Below are positions 1-11,081 of a stretch of DNA of 64,000 nucleotides, piece after piece. The stretch covers positions 1 through 64,000 of the forward strand of contig NW_027062914.1 of NCBI RefSeq assembly GCF_032884065.1. Reading direction: 5' to 3'. Position 1 is the stretch's first letter. Every line of letters begins with the position of its first letter. Position numbers and translations under genes: made by a program. The notes under the pieces were generated by a model that worked only from the letters and a program-made list of their open reading frames with translations, searched no databases and had not been told where the DNA came from. Origin of the DNA: Artemia franciscana. Lineage: Eukaryota > Arthropoda > Branchiopoda > Anostraca > Artemiidae.

Positions 1-1813
1 CTTACGAACTAGCATACGTCACGAACTTCTATAATCGTATGTTTTTATTACGTAAACGAGGGTGTTCACCACCTCGTCAATACCTCGCTCTTTACACTAA
101 AGCTTAAATTTTGTCACAATTCCTTAAGAATGACCACTGAATTACAAAGGCCATAGAATAAATAGTTGAAATTAATCAAGTTACTTTAGCGTAAAGAGCG
201 AGGTATTAGGAGGAGGTAAGCCCTTCATATACGTAATAATTTCTGTTCGATTTGAGTTTTAATGCTGCTCCTTACTTTCAGTTGAAAAAGCTTTTTCGTG
301 TTTATTTTTTCATTGTTATTCAAAAAAAATGCTAAAAAATTATTTGCCCCCTTCAGGGAAATTTTCTTCCCCAACTACAAATTCATCCATAGAAAGATCC
401 TCCCACGTAGCCCTCCTTAACTTCTCCCCCCCCCCAAATCCAAAAAAATCCCTCTGAAAACGTATGTAAACTTCCCAATAACCATTACTAAATGCAAACA
501 CTTGTCCAAGTTTGTAACTTGCAGCCCCTCCCACGGGGCCTGTGGGGGAGTAAGTCGTCCCCAAAGACATAGTTAATATGTTTTTCGACTATGGTGAATA
601 AAATGGCTATCTCAGAACTTTGACCCGGTGACTTTGGGGGAAAATAATCGTGGGAGGGGGGCTAGGTGCCCTCCAATTTTTTGGTCACTTAAAAGGGGCA
701 CTAAAACTTTTAGTTTCCGTTAGAATGAGCCCTTTCGCGACATTCTAGGACCAGTGAGTCGATACGATCACCCCTTGGGAAAAAAAACACAAAAAAACAA
801 ACCAATAAAAACACATCCGTGATCTTTCTTGTGGCAAAAAATACAGAATTCCACATTTTTGTTGATAAATGCTTGAAACTTCGGTAAAATTCTAGTTAAT
901 TGACCTCTTGCTATCTAAGAAAGGGTTTAGGTTAGGAAATTGAAACTTTCAGGGGTGAATCTACAGGCTAAATATATCCCGGGAAGGTATTTTGAAGCAA
1001 CTATCTCCCCTTCTTCTCCCTCTAGAGGGCCCTGACCTTTGATGACCTTTAAAAATAAGTGTGTTATAAAAGTGAAACCTTGCAAAATAGATCTTCTGCT
1101 TAATTGAAGTACAACAAAATTGTTTTCAGCTTCATAACTTTGCTCAATTCCATTTTATAAGGTTTCAAAGGTATGCAAATACATTTCCTATATTTTGAAA
1201 AAAAAACATTGATATGGCTCAAAATTCTACTCAAATAACATGAATTGCATTTTCAGAACTAAAGGCAGAGAAAAAGCAACTAGTAACTGAAAATTAAGGT
1301 AAAATGTTGTTTTGTCAAAATTTCAATAGGTATAGTCCTGTCATGTAGGCAAACTTTAGGGCCCTCTAGAGGGAGAAGAAGTGGAGGTGGGCACTTTAAA
1401 ATACCATCCCGGGACATACTTTAGCCTGTAGAACCATCCCTGAAAGTTTAATTTTTCTAACCTAAACCCTTTCCGAGATGGCAAGAAGTCAATTAACTAG
1501 AATTTTACCGAAACTTCTACTGTAGTGTTCTCTGATACGCTGAATCTGCCGGTGTGATTTTCGGTAAGTTGCAATGACAATTACATGACAATTAATGGGT
1601 GTTTCCCCCTATTTTCTAAAATAAGGCAAATTTTCTCAGGCTCGTAGCTTTTGATGGGTAAGTTTAAACTTAACGAAATTTATATATTTAAAATCAGCAT
1701 CAAAAGCAATTCTTTTGATGTAATTATTATTAAATAAATCCCGTTTTTTATAGTTTCGGTTACTACTGAGCCGGGTCGCTCCTTACTACAGTTCGTTACC
1801 ACGAACTGTTTGA
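1..1813 (-). mobile_element. Family X element, long copy, interrupted by a nested foldback element
   Basis: This is a reverse-oriented copy of the dominant dispersed family. The left part (about 60-240) holds the second-type foldback module, with arms containing cctcgctctttac and gtaaagagcgagg. The body is collinear with the copies at 2566-3512, 15990-17384, 36094-37707 and 55918-57625. The right end is the family hairpin at about 1794-1813, with arms around a 4-base loop. The copy is split at 882-1510 by an inserted element, and the family sequence resumes directly at 1511. No frame longer than about 76 codons is present and none resembles a transposase, so the element is non-autonomous. Its left end runs off the window. 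Confidence 0.8.
882..1510. mobile_element. Foldback/TIR element nested in family X, with 6-bp target duplication
   Basis: The ends are inverted repeats of about 150 bp (about 882-1035 and 1353-1510), starting CGGTAAAATTCTAG and ending CTAGAATTTTACCG. Both arms carry the same landmarks in mirrored order: a CTCTAGAGGGCCCT box, a CCCGGGA box and a GGGTTTAGGTTAG box. The insertion is flanked by the direct repeat AAACTT (876-881 and 1511-1516), and the family X sequence is continuous once it is removed. No coding capacity is seen in the roughly 320-bp spacer. Related single-arm fragments occur near 30540-30660 and 44308-44430. Confidence 0.85.
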
Positions 1814-1830
1814 TTATTATCTGGATTAGA

Positions 1831-2393
1831 TTTGTTACCGTGAAAGTCCCAAATTTGTGAATGTCGACATTCACCGGTGAATGTCCAAAATACCTTTTTT
1901 TCTCTTTGGATTTAGTCAGCGTTGCCAGTCAACTGTTACAATTTAATGCAAGGTTTGGCGATGACAGGTTAGATTAGGTTTGGTAAGGTTAACTACCATT
2001 TCTGATTTTTGTAACCAAATTTTGTAACCCATCTAACCTAACTTTAACTTTTACCATCATAGCTTACATAAGGCTGAAAAAGCTGACTCCCAAAGCTAAT
2101 TGAATCCATGCAGAGAAAAAGGAATGTCGGACATTCACCGATGATTGTCGACATTAATCAGATTTCAGATATTCACGGCAACATATACAACAAGCCCATT
2201 TCTGATATTTACAACCAAATTTATCCTAACCTAAACTGAAAAATCTAACCTAAGCTATATTTAAATTTTACCATCACAGCTTGCATAAGACTGAAAAAGC
2301 TGACTCGTAAAGCTAAAACAAAGAAAAAGGAATTTCGGACATTCACCAATGAATGTCGACGTTAACCAAATTTTGGACGTTCACTGTAACAGA
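1831..2393. mobile_element. Small TIR element with an internal tandem duplication
   Basis: The left end (1831-1910) and right end (about 2318-2393) are inverted repeats sharing the landmarks GTTAC-GTGAA, GTCGACATTCA and TGAATGTCC. The interior is a direct duplication of about 200-215 bp. In each copy an aaccaaatt segment, a block of taacct motifs and a gctgaaaaagctgactc segment recur, followed by a partial copy of the right terminal sequence at about 2120-2200. The element has no open reading frame. Confidence 0.6.
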
Positions 2394-2565
2394 TTATTGA
2401 CATAATTTTGTCAGGTATTCTAAAATAAGATTATATGCATTAAAAAAAAACAGATTCTAATTTGCCTAATTTCTCAAAACTCACATCTCAAAATAGAAAA
2501 TTTTCTTATTGGTCTCAAGTCATTTTCTATGACTCTTTCTCTCAACTCTTCTTTTTGAAACAGTA

Positions 2566-3512
2566 AAAAACTTTAGCGTAAAGAGCAGGGCGTTGATGAG
2601 GAAGCAGTCCCTTTCATGTACAAAGTAATTTCTGTTCGTTTTAAGTTTTAATGCTGCTCCTTACTTCCAGTTGAAAAAACTTTTTATATTTATTTTTTAT
2701 TGTTTTTTTTTTAAATGCTAGAAAATCCTGCTCTCCCTTCATGGAAGTTTTCTTCTCCCATGACAAATTCTCGATGGAAAGTTCCCCCAGCATATCCCCC
2801 TCTTCTCAACCCTTCCCCCCCCAACCAAAAAAAGCCTCCTGAAAACGCCTGTATACTTCCCAATAACCATTACTATATGTAAGCACAGGTCAAAGTTTGT
2901 AACTTGTTGCCCCTCCCACGGGGACTGTGGGGGAGTAAGTCGTCCCCAAAGACATAGTTATAAGGTTTTTCGACTACGCTGAATAAAATGGCTATCTCAG
3001 AATTTTGATCCGTTGACTTTGGGAAAATAACTAGCGTGGGAGGGGGCCTAGGTGCCCTCCAATTTTTTGGTCACTTAAAAAGGGCACTAGAACTTTTCAT
3101 TTTCGTTAGAATTAGCCCTCTCGCAACATTCTAGGACCAGTGGGTCGATACGATCACCCCTGGGGGAAAAGACAGAAAAAAAACAAACAAACAAATAAAC
3201 ACACATCCGTGATCTGCCTTCTGGCAAAAAATAAAACATTCCACATTTTTGTAGATGGGAGCTTGAAACTTCTACAACAGGGTTCTCTGATACGCTGAAT
3301 CTAATGGTGTGATTTTTGTTAAGATTTTATGACTTTTACAGGGTGTTTCCCCCTATTTTCTAAAATAAGGCAAATTTTAAAATTAAGTAAAAAATCAGCA
3401 TTAAAATGCGATTCTTTTGATGTAGCTATAGGTATCAAAATTCCATTTTTTAGAGCTTTGGTTACTATTGAGCCAGGTCGCTCCTTACTGCAGTTCGTTA
3501 CCACGAAATGTT
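2566..3512 (-). mobile_element. Family X element, truncated copy
   Basis: This reverse copy begins inside the foldback module, with only one arm (GCGTAAAGAGC then CGTTGATGAGGAAGCAG). It is collinear with the 1-1813 copy through to the hairpin end near 3492-3512, where the right hairpin arm is mutated. The foldback arm belongs to the GAGGAAGCAG subfamily, also seen near 13.8 kb and 37.6 kb. No coding capacity. Confidence 0.8.
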
Positions 3513-4300
3513 AGAAACATTGACAATAGCTTTCTCATAATAAAAGGAAGGTCATAATTATATACGATCCTCAATTTTGTCTTTTTGATTATAATTGACT
3601 GCCTGACTTAAGAGGTTCAATGCTTCTGTTTCCAGTCGCTTCTCTTTTAAAATAAAACCTATAGGCTAATTGGATGTTGCAACACCGGAAAAGCATCAAA
3701 GAATACAGCTCTTTTAAGCCTTAATTAATTCATTAGTTTAGTTTTTTCAATAAGAATGTATTTGAATTTAGTACTCTCGAAGTTACATAATTATATAGGC
3801 CAGTCCAAAATTCCATACGTGACTTTAATAATTTTTAGGATGAAAGCCTTCTATATCCCAAATAATAAAAGTATTGCAACATAGAAAAATTGTAATTTTT
3901 CTGTATGTATTTTACGTGTAACTCTGGGTTCACACACATGTTCAGACTGGAACAAAAATCGCCCATCGCCGGAATTTAGTTGCCAGTTTGAGCAATTTTA
4001 GTTGCTCCGTTGAGCAGCCAGAGGCGCCATTGGGGGGGCAGGGGAAGGTAAATGCCCACCCTAGATTTTCCAGGGGGCACAGCTTCCACCAAAAAGGGCC
4101 CTTTGCCGGCCATAATAATAACACTATTTGCTATTAACCATTGTAAACTTTGAAAGCAGGTTAGATACATAATTAAATTCTCAAGCTCTGTCAAATGCCC
4201 ATTTCCTAGATGTTTATGTTAATATTATAAATTCTGAATATTTACATTAATTCCTCTAAGTTGATAGACTAAAATAGGTCAGTTCCTGGCCTATCATTCT
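3513..4300. other. Gene-free stretch
   Basis: AT-rich sequence without a recognisable gene or repeat boundary. Two overlapping minus-strand frames (60-72 codons, 3942-4194) look like chance frames across a G-rich patch near 4020-4080. Confidence 0.5.
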
Positions 4301-4594
4301 TTGATGGAATCGTTCCTTGTTATCTTCCAATTGCACTACATAGAAGCAATTATGCAAGCGACAAAATCGCTGTCTCAGCAGCTCCATGCCGTCGCCGTCG
4401 ACTTAGTTATTTCTCGATCGCGCACCCTGATTCAGGCCACAAGAGACAAACTCTCCGACCTGCGTTCAGATGCTTCATTTGTATCGCTTTTCAAGAAGGC
4501 TAAAGAGTTTGCAACATAACTCGAAATTGAAGTACCTGCTGTGAATGGACCCGCGACTAGAACCTCCTCTGTTGGTCAGAAAGGACGACCTTGA
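4301..4594 (+). pseudogene. hAT-like transposase fragment (DUF4371/hATC class)
   Basis: The translated frame (72 codons to a TAA at 4517-4519, continuing in frame for about 25 codons) resembles the helical part of hAT-superfamily transposases of the DUF4371/zinc-finger MYM-like type. Seen residues include a TKSLSQQLHA segment, then an SRTLIQATRDKLSDLRSD helix, then FVSLFKKAKEFA, a stop, and LEIEVPAV. In the family this segment links a 'TNxLSxxLQ' helix to a conserved 'R..F..L...A..LA..L.I..P' region. One in-frame stop, missing N- and C-terminal catalytic parts and a (TA)n tract directly downstream mark it as a dead fragment. The assignment rests on motif resemblance read by eye. Confidence 0.6.
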
Positions 4595-4598
4595 AGAA

Positions 4599-4919
<321 letters not shown>

Positions 4920-5029
4920 TATCAATATATTGCTGAGGTTTCTTATTGACAACCAAAGACACAGTGCCTTTTGATTTAGTTTTAAAGCAACATTTAGTTT
5001 TAAAGCATAAAGGGCCAATTGCATTATTG

Positions 5030-6346
5030 TGGGGGATCCAATATCCCTAGAGACATAGTTGCTCGACTGTTCTAATATGCTCCACAAAATGGATATTTCA
5101 AAGTTTTGACTGAATGTGTTTGGAAAATAAATAGGCTTGGGAGGAGGGCTGATTGTCCTCTAATCTCTTTTTACTCTCTATAACGGCACTACAATTTTTA
5201 ATTTTAAAGTAATTAGCTTCTTTACAAGTTTCAATGATATTTCTCTGAAATCTGAATGCCCTTTTTGGAAAGTTAAGGTCATTTATGCATACCTTTCTCC
5301 ATAACCCATATATGTAAGCAGTGAACAAATTGCCTAGCTTACAATCCTTTTCCTGAGGGCTGCGAGGGGGTTGACATTCGAAAAAGTATAGTTACTGGAT
5401 CTTTTAACAATGCTGATAAAAACAATGTCTGAAAAGTTTTATTGGATGTCCGTTTTGGAAAATGACGGGCATATGGGAGGGAGTGGGGGGATGGTTGCCT
5501 CTCTCAAGACCAGAACATAATTTGCACTTTGCTGAAAACAAAATACATTTTAATGTTTTCGCTCTTTTTACATTAGTAAATCAAAAGCTGAAAATAAGGA
5601 GCGACATTAAAATTTAAAACGAACAGAAATTATTCCGTATATGAAAGGGGTGTCCCCTCCTTAACGCCCCTCTCTTTACGTTAAGTTTTTATTGTTTTAA
5701 AAAGTAGGGTTGTGGAAAGTGTCAAACTTTAGCGTAAAGAGCGGGGCGTTAAGGAGGGAACGGCCCCTTTTGTATGCGGAATAATGTCTGTTCGTTTTAA
5801 ATTTTAGTTATGCTCCTTACTTTCAGTTTAAAAAACTTGTTTTTTATTTTTCTAAACGTTTTTGAATTAATACAGGTTTTGATTTTGATTCACAGTACGT
5901 GAATAATTAAAATGAAGTGTGCATATTAATTTTACTTTTTTCGGTAAAAAGGACTTACTCAAAGTTTTGATTGGACGATTTTGAGGGAAAGGGGCAGGGG
6001 AGGGGGCCTAGTTGCCCTCTAATTTTTTTGCTACTTAAAAAGGCCACGAGTACTTTTAATTTTACTTACAAACGTTTTGTTAGTAATAAATATACATAAT
6101 TTACAAATTAACTTATGTAACGAGCTTCTATATTCGTATAATTTTATTACACATATGAGAAGGTTTGCCCCTGCATCAATACCTTGCTCTTTACGCTAAA
6201 ATTAAAAAAAATTCCAATTCTGTAAGAATGACCCTTTGAAATTATTAAAATTTACTAAAAATGACCCTTTGAAATTACTAAAAATATTTTAGCGTAAAGA
6301 GCGAAGAATTGAGGAGGGGACAAACCCCCTCATATATGCAATAATT
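5030..6346 (-). mobile_element. Family X fragments with a foldback module
   Basis: Diverged X sequence at about 5030-5200 is recognisable by the gacatagtt-ctcgactgt and aaaatgg landmarks. It is followed by a first-type foldback module at 5588-5826 (arms of about 100 bp around a spacer of about 50 bp) and a reverse X segment to 6346, ending in a second-type module. The X sequence then stops abruptly at a family Y copy. Both arms of the 5588-5826 module share the variant ccttaacgcc/ggcgttaagg where other copies have ctcaacgcc. Confidence 0.7.
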
Positions 6347-6967
6347 TCTGTCACCAGATCTGGTCGGGAGTTAAAATAAGAGCTCTGAGACATGAGCTCT
6401 TTCTAAATATCAAACTTAAAAATGCCTACGGTCACCCGTTCTTAAGTTCAAAATACCTCAGTTTTTCCAATTTTCCGAGTTAGCACCGCCTCCAACTCCC
6501 CCAAAGAGAGTAGATTCAGTCCGGTTATGTCAATCACGTATCTAGGACTTGTGCTTATTCTTCCCACCAAGTTTCATCCTGATCTTTCCCCTCTAAGCGT
6601 TTTCCAAGATTTCCAGTCCCCTCCCCCCCAATGACACTGGATCCGGTCGAGAATTAAAATAAGATATTTGGGTTACAAGGTCCTTCTAAATATGAAATTT
6701 TATTAAGATTTGATCATTCCTTCGTAAGTTAAAAATACCTATTTTTTCTATTTTTTGCCGAATTAACCTTCCCCCCCCCAGATGGTTGAATCGGAGGTAC
6801 GACTATATCTAATTATATCTGGTCTGGTCTCTGATATGTCTGCCAAATTTCATCGTCCTAGCTCATCTGGAAATGCCTAAACTGGCAAAACCAGGACTGA
6901 GAGACCGACAGAATTTGCGATCGCTATAAGTCACTTCGCTATATGTCACTATGGCACCAAGTGCCAA
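6347..6967 (-). mobile_element. Family Y element, reverse copy
   Basis: This is the reverse complement of the Y family found at 34.2, 41.0 and 47.2 kb. The right end (6950-6967) carries the Y terminal motif as CCAAGTGCC, preceded by the GCGATCGC-type box and a GACCGACAGAATT box. Two internal Y-type units are recognisable, each with G-rich/C-rich runs and an aagttcaaaatacc or aagttaaaaatacc landmark. No coding capacity. Confidence 0.75.
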
Positions 6968-8450
6968 AAAAATCGGAATTTCATAAGATTCTTGGTTCAT
7001 ATCTGTGACTTGCTAGTCCAGTAACTGAAGAAGGTGACTCCAAATAAAATGCCATTGTTTTAGGATTCATCGTCCAAAGACCCTTTTGTTACCCAACTGA
7101 GGCTGGTGGACAAAGAATACAAGCATGTGAATTCCCTTAGCACAAAAATATTTAACTGTTTTAACTGAATTTTAGTTAAAACTTTTTAGTTTAGTTTTAA
7201 ATTTTTTTAACTGAATTTTGGGATTTAGTCATTCAAAATGAGTTTTAAGTAAATAAATTCGTATTTGATGGAAATACTTATAATGCAATTTTTTTTTATC
7301 AAAATATAATGTAATTTTTCATTTTATAATACTTTTATAAGGCAATTTTTATAGAATTACCTTAATATTCAAAGTCCAAAATCAATCTAGCAAGGTCTTA
7401 TTTAGGAGGGTGCTGCTGTTTTTCGACCTCCCCCCCTTTTCCACCGAATAAAAATCCTAGGTGCACCGTTTTAATCAAGCGTTCTAACGGCAGGACTTCT
7501 CTTAAAATATGAGAACTGGACTTAAGTCTTTGATTAACATATCAAAGACAGAATAAATTACCATCTTGAATCCTTTTGTTTGTCACGTAGGTCGGCTACA
7601 ATTTAAGAAGTTGCTTGCATAATATGCTTTCGCATATATAAACAGTTCTGATGCAATTTGAAACCATATTACCTCTGCCTATAGTTACAGCTTATTGACC
7701 TGAATAAGCCCGCAAAGCTTATGCTGAGAAGCTGTTTTGACATTTTAGTAAATTGATGAGCTAATTACAGCACACAACCAATCAGACCTGCATAAGCTAT
7801 TCGAAGACAGGTCAAAACATTCAAGGTTGAAAAATTCGCAAAATATGTGCAAAATTAGAAACATTTCCTTAGAATGGTTTAAAATTACGATTTTTTTCAG
7901 TCTAGTATCCTATAAGGAAACATTATGGTCAGGGCCATATCCAGTATTTTTTGGGGGAGGGGGGAGGTATAAAAAACTTTTAAAACACATCAAAAATTTG
8001 TTTGTTTTCATTTACGTTAAGTTTTACGAGTTGTTCAAACATTGGGGGAAGGGAGGTTCAAACCCCCTAATAACCCTGAATAAGGCCTTAGTCATGGTCC
8101 ATGAAAATCTGAAATAACGTTTCTGTAAATCTTACAATTACGTGCTTTGAGTGCAAAGCGGGGTGGAGGGGCATCAGATTGGTGTTTATTCAAATTTCAG
8201 TATATTCGAAGTTCACTTATAACAGCTGTTGTTTTTATGGATTTATTGTTTCTAAGTTATCAAAAACAAACGCAAGAAAATATCTGGGGGGGGGGCAAAC
8301 TCGAAATAGCATTAAAACAGGTAAAGTAATTCAAGGGGGTAAAGAAATTTTCAGCAAGACTCGCACTCCGTGCTCTGCATATGTGCTTGGTTGAGAAGTT
8401 GTTTCATCAGGCACATACAAGAAGATTTTTCCCTGAAGGGGCTACGATAA
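6968..8450. other. Gene-free stretch
   Basis: No gene recognised. Frames of 60-96 codons between 7827 and 8394 cross G-runs (7955-7975, 8285-8295) and look fortuitous. The segment ccatatccagtattttttggggg near 7928 resembles the ends of small elements seen at 31861 and 50695, suggesting a decayed MITE. Confidence 0.4.
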
Positions 8451-9418
8451 AAAGTACGATCAAACAGTTCGTGGTAATGAACTGTAGTAAGGTTCGACCC
8501 GGCTCAATAGTAACCAAAACTCTAAAAAGTTGAATTTTGATATCAATAGCTACATCAAAAGAATCGCATTTTAATGCTGATTTTAAATATATAAGTTTCA
8601 TCACGTTTAGTCTTACCCATCAAAAGTTACGAGCCTGAGAAAATTTGCCTTATTTAAGAAAATAGGGGGAAACACCCCCTAAAAGTCGTAGGATATTAAC
8701 GAAAATGACACCATCAGATTCAGCGTATCAGAGAATCCTACTGTAGAAGTTTCAAACTCCTATCTACAAAAATGTGGAATTTTCTATTTTTTGCCGGAAG
8801 ACAAATCACGGGTGCGTGTTTATTTGTTTGTTTTTTTTTTTTTTTCTTTTTCCCAGGGGACATCGTATCGACCAAGTGGTCCTAGAATGTCACAAGAGGG
8901 CTCATTCTAACGGAAATGAAAAGTTCTAGTGCCCTTTTTAAGTGACCAAAAAAATTGGAGGGCATCTAAGCCCCCTCCCATGCTCATTTTTTTCCCAAAG
9001 TCAACGGATCAAAATTTTGAGATAGTCATTTTGTTCAGCATAGTCAAAAACCATAATAACTATGTCTTTGGGGATGACTTACTCCCCCAGAATCCCTGGG
9101 GGAGGGGCTGCAAGTTACAAACTTTGACCAGTGTTTACACATAGTAATGGTTATTGGGAAGTGTACAGACGTTTTCAGGGGGATTTATTTTGTTTGGGGG
9201 TGGGGCTGAGGAGAGGGGGCTATGTTGGAGGATCTTTCCTTGGAGGAATCTGTCATGGGGGAAGAAAAATTCAATGAAAAGGGCGCAGGATTTTCTAGCA
9301 TTACTATAAGAAAACAATGAAAAATAAACAGGAAAGCTTTTTTCAAATGAAAGGAAGGAGTAGCATTGAAACTTAAAACGAACAGATATTATTACGAATA
9401 TGAGGGGTTCTAATAATA

Positions 9419-9479
9419 CTTTAGCATAAAGAGCGAGGTATTTAGGAGGAGATAAATACCTCGCTCTTTATGCTAAAGT
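9419..9479. repeat. Near-perfect hairpin inside family X
   Basis: Arms of about 25 bp (actttagcataaagagcgag and its reverse complement) flank a loop of roughly 10 bases. A homologous hairpin with a different loop lies at 16381-16441. In other X copies the same arms are separated by about 105 bp, so this is a collapsed foldback. Confidence 0.85.
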
Positions 9480-9940
9480 ATTTTTAGTAATTTCAACTAT
9501 TTATTCTACGGCCTTTCTGAGTCAGGGGTCATTCTTAAAGAATTGGGACAAAACTTACGATTTAGTGTAAAGAGCGAGGTATTAACGAGGGTACAAACCC
9601 CCTCGTATACATAATAAAAATATAAGGTTAAACAATAAGGTTAAAATATAACCTTAATAACCTTAATATAAGGTTAAAAATATTAAGGTTAAACGTTCGT
9701 TAAATATTAAAAGTTCTAGTTGCCTTTTAAGTAAACGAAAAATTGGAGGCCAACTAGGCCTCCTTCTCCACCCCTTATTTCTCAAAATTGTCTGATCAAA
9801 ACTAAGAGAAAACCATTTAGCCAAAAAAGAATTAATATACAAATTTCATTTTAATAATTTATGTGCGGAGAGCCAAAACCAAACATGCATTAATTCAAAA
9901 ACGTTCAGAAATTAAATAAAAAAAAAAACAAATTTTTTTG

Positions 9941-10186
9941 CTCAAAGTAAGGAGCGACATTAAAACGAACAGAAATTACTCCGTATATGAAACGGGTTGT
10001 CCCCTCCGCAATCCCTCGCTCTTTACGCTAAAGTTTGACTCTTTGCCACAATTGTACTTTTTAAAACAATTAATAGCTTTAGCGTAAAGAGCGAGGGATT
10101 GCGGAGGGGACAACCCATTTCATATACGGAGTACTTTCTGTTCGTTTTAAGTTTTAATGTCGCTCCTTACTTTCAGCTAAAAAAAT
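9941..10186. repeat. First-type X foldback module (inverted arms about 100 bp)
   Basis: The left arm (from 9941) and right arm (to 10186) are almost perfect reverse complements around a spacer of about 45 bp. Both arms carry the same copy-specific variants: CCGCAATCCCTCGC mirrored by GCGAGGGATTGCGG, and actccg mirrored by cggagt. Most other copies have tcaacgcccc and attccg. The transcript would fold into a long double-stranded RNA. Confidence 0.9.
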
Positions 10187-10205
10187 TAGTTTTTTTTTTT
10201 TTTTA

Positions 10206-11081
10206 ATTAAACAAAAAAGGCTAGGGGTAATAACGATAAAGAAAAATCATATCTTGAATAAGAAAAGCCCAAAAGCTAAAAAAAAAAGATTGTTTTTTTC
10301 TTTGAGGGGTGTCTAGCAATGTAAAATCTATGATTATACTGAACTTAAAATAATGTTATCCTTACATGCCCCTTCTAGCAAGGATACGACCAGTTTCTGC
10401 TATAAACTAGATCCGAGGAAAGGGTTAATGGTTTTCCAACTTAGTCTAAATCTCATTTTTCGGAACTTCCTCTAACTTGAAGAAATACTATTTTTCAAAT
10501 TTGGTTTCTTACATTTGATTGGTTTTTGATTTCACCCTGCCTCCTTCTTCTCAAATCAAAAATTAAAATGCTCAGAATCCAAAGATTCTTCAGACTGTAG
10601 TCTCTGGGAGTGATATAGAACGGGGAAGAACTAGGGAAAGAGCCCATTATTGAATACAACCCTGTCCCACCCACCTTAAGGTTAAACAATCAAAATTCAT
10701 CAGAGTAAAGAGACTGTTCTTTCAATTGATCAAGTCTTCGAGACTGGTTTACCCCAAGGACGATAATATGAAATTATTTTGCTGGAGAGCCCCCTTCTCC
10801 ACCAGTCAACGTTGGGTCTTTTTGCTAGTGCCACATGTTTCTGGAATTCGCGAAAATCTCAGGAATAAAGTCGCAAAAATGCAGAAATGGAAAGAACTTA
10901 TTGGCTTTAAATCATATTTTCAAAAAATAAAGAAAACTTTAACATCGCAATTATTGAGTATTCACATGCAAAGTTGCATGTGCAAAGTCGCAAAGTTGCA
11001 TGTGCACATGCAAAGTTGTAAGGATTGAGGTTTTTTTATTCAATCCTTTTATCAAGAATAAAAAAAAACAAGTTTGTTTAA
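10206..11081. other. Gene-free stretch with a short internal repeat
   Basis: No recognisable gene. A 100-codon plus-strand frame (10726-11028) has no familiar domain. Its end is built from repeats of CATGCAAAGTTGCATGTGC type (about 10963-11020), which create repeated MQSC/HVH-like residues. It is likely non-coding. Confidence 0.35.

Larger units (their letters stand above)
8451..10205 (+). mobile_element. Family X element, near full-length forward copy
   Basis: It starts with TCAAACAG leading into the family hairpin at 8455-8474 and runs through the conserved body. The second-type module follows at about 9400-9610. A further inverted hairpin inside it lies at 9419-9479, whose arms ctttagcataaagagcgagg and its complement surround a short loop. 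After the ctagttgcc-tggagg segment (9715-9760) comes the first-type foldback module at 9941-10186. It is non-autonomous, and its largest frames are about 65-71 codons. It is a good reference copy for defining the family. Confidence 0.85.
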
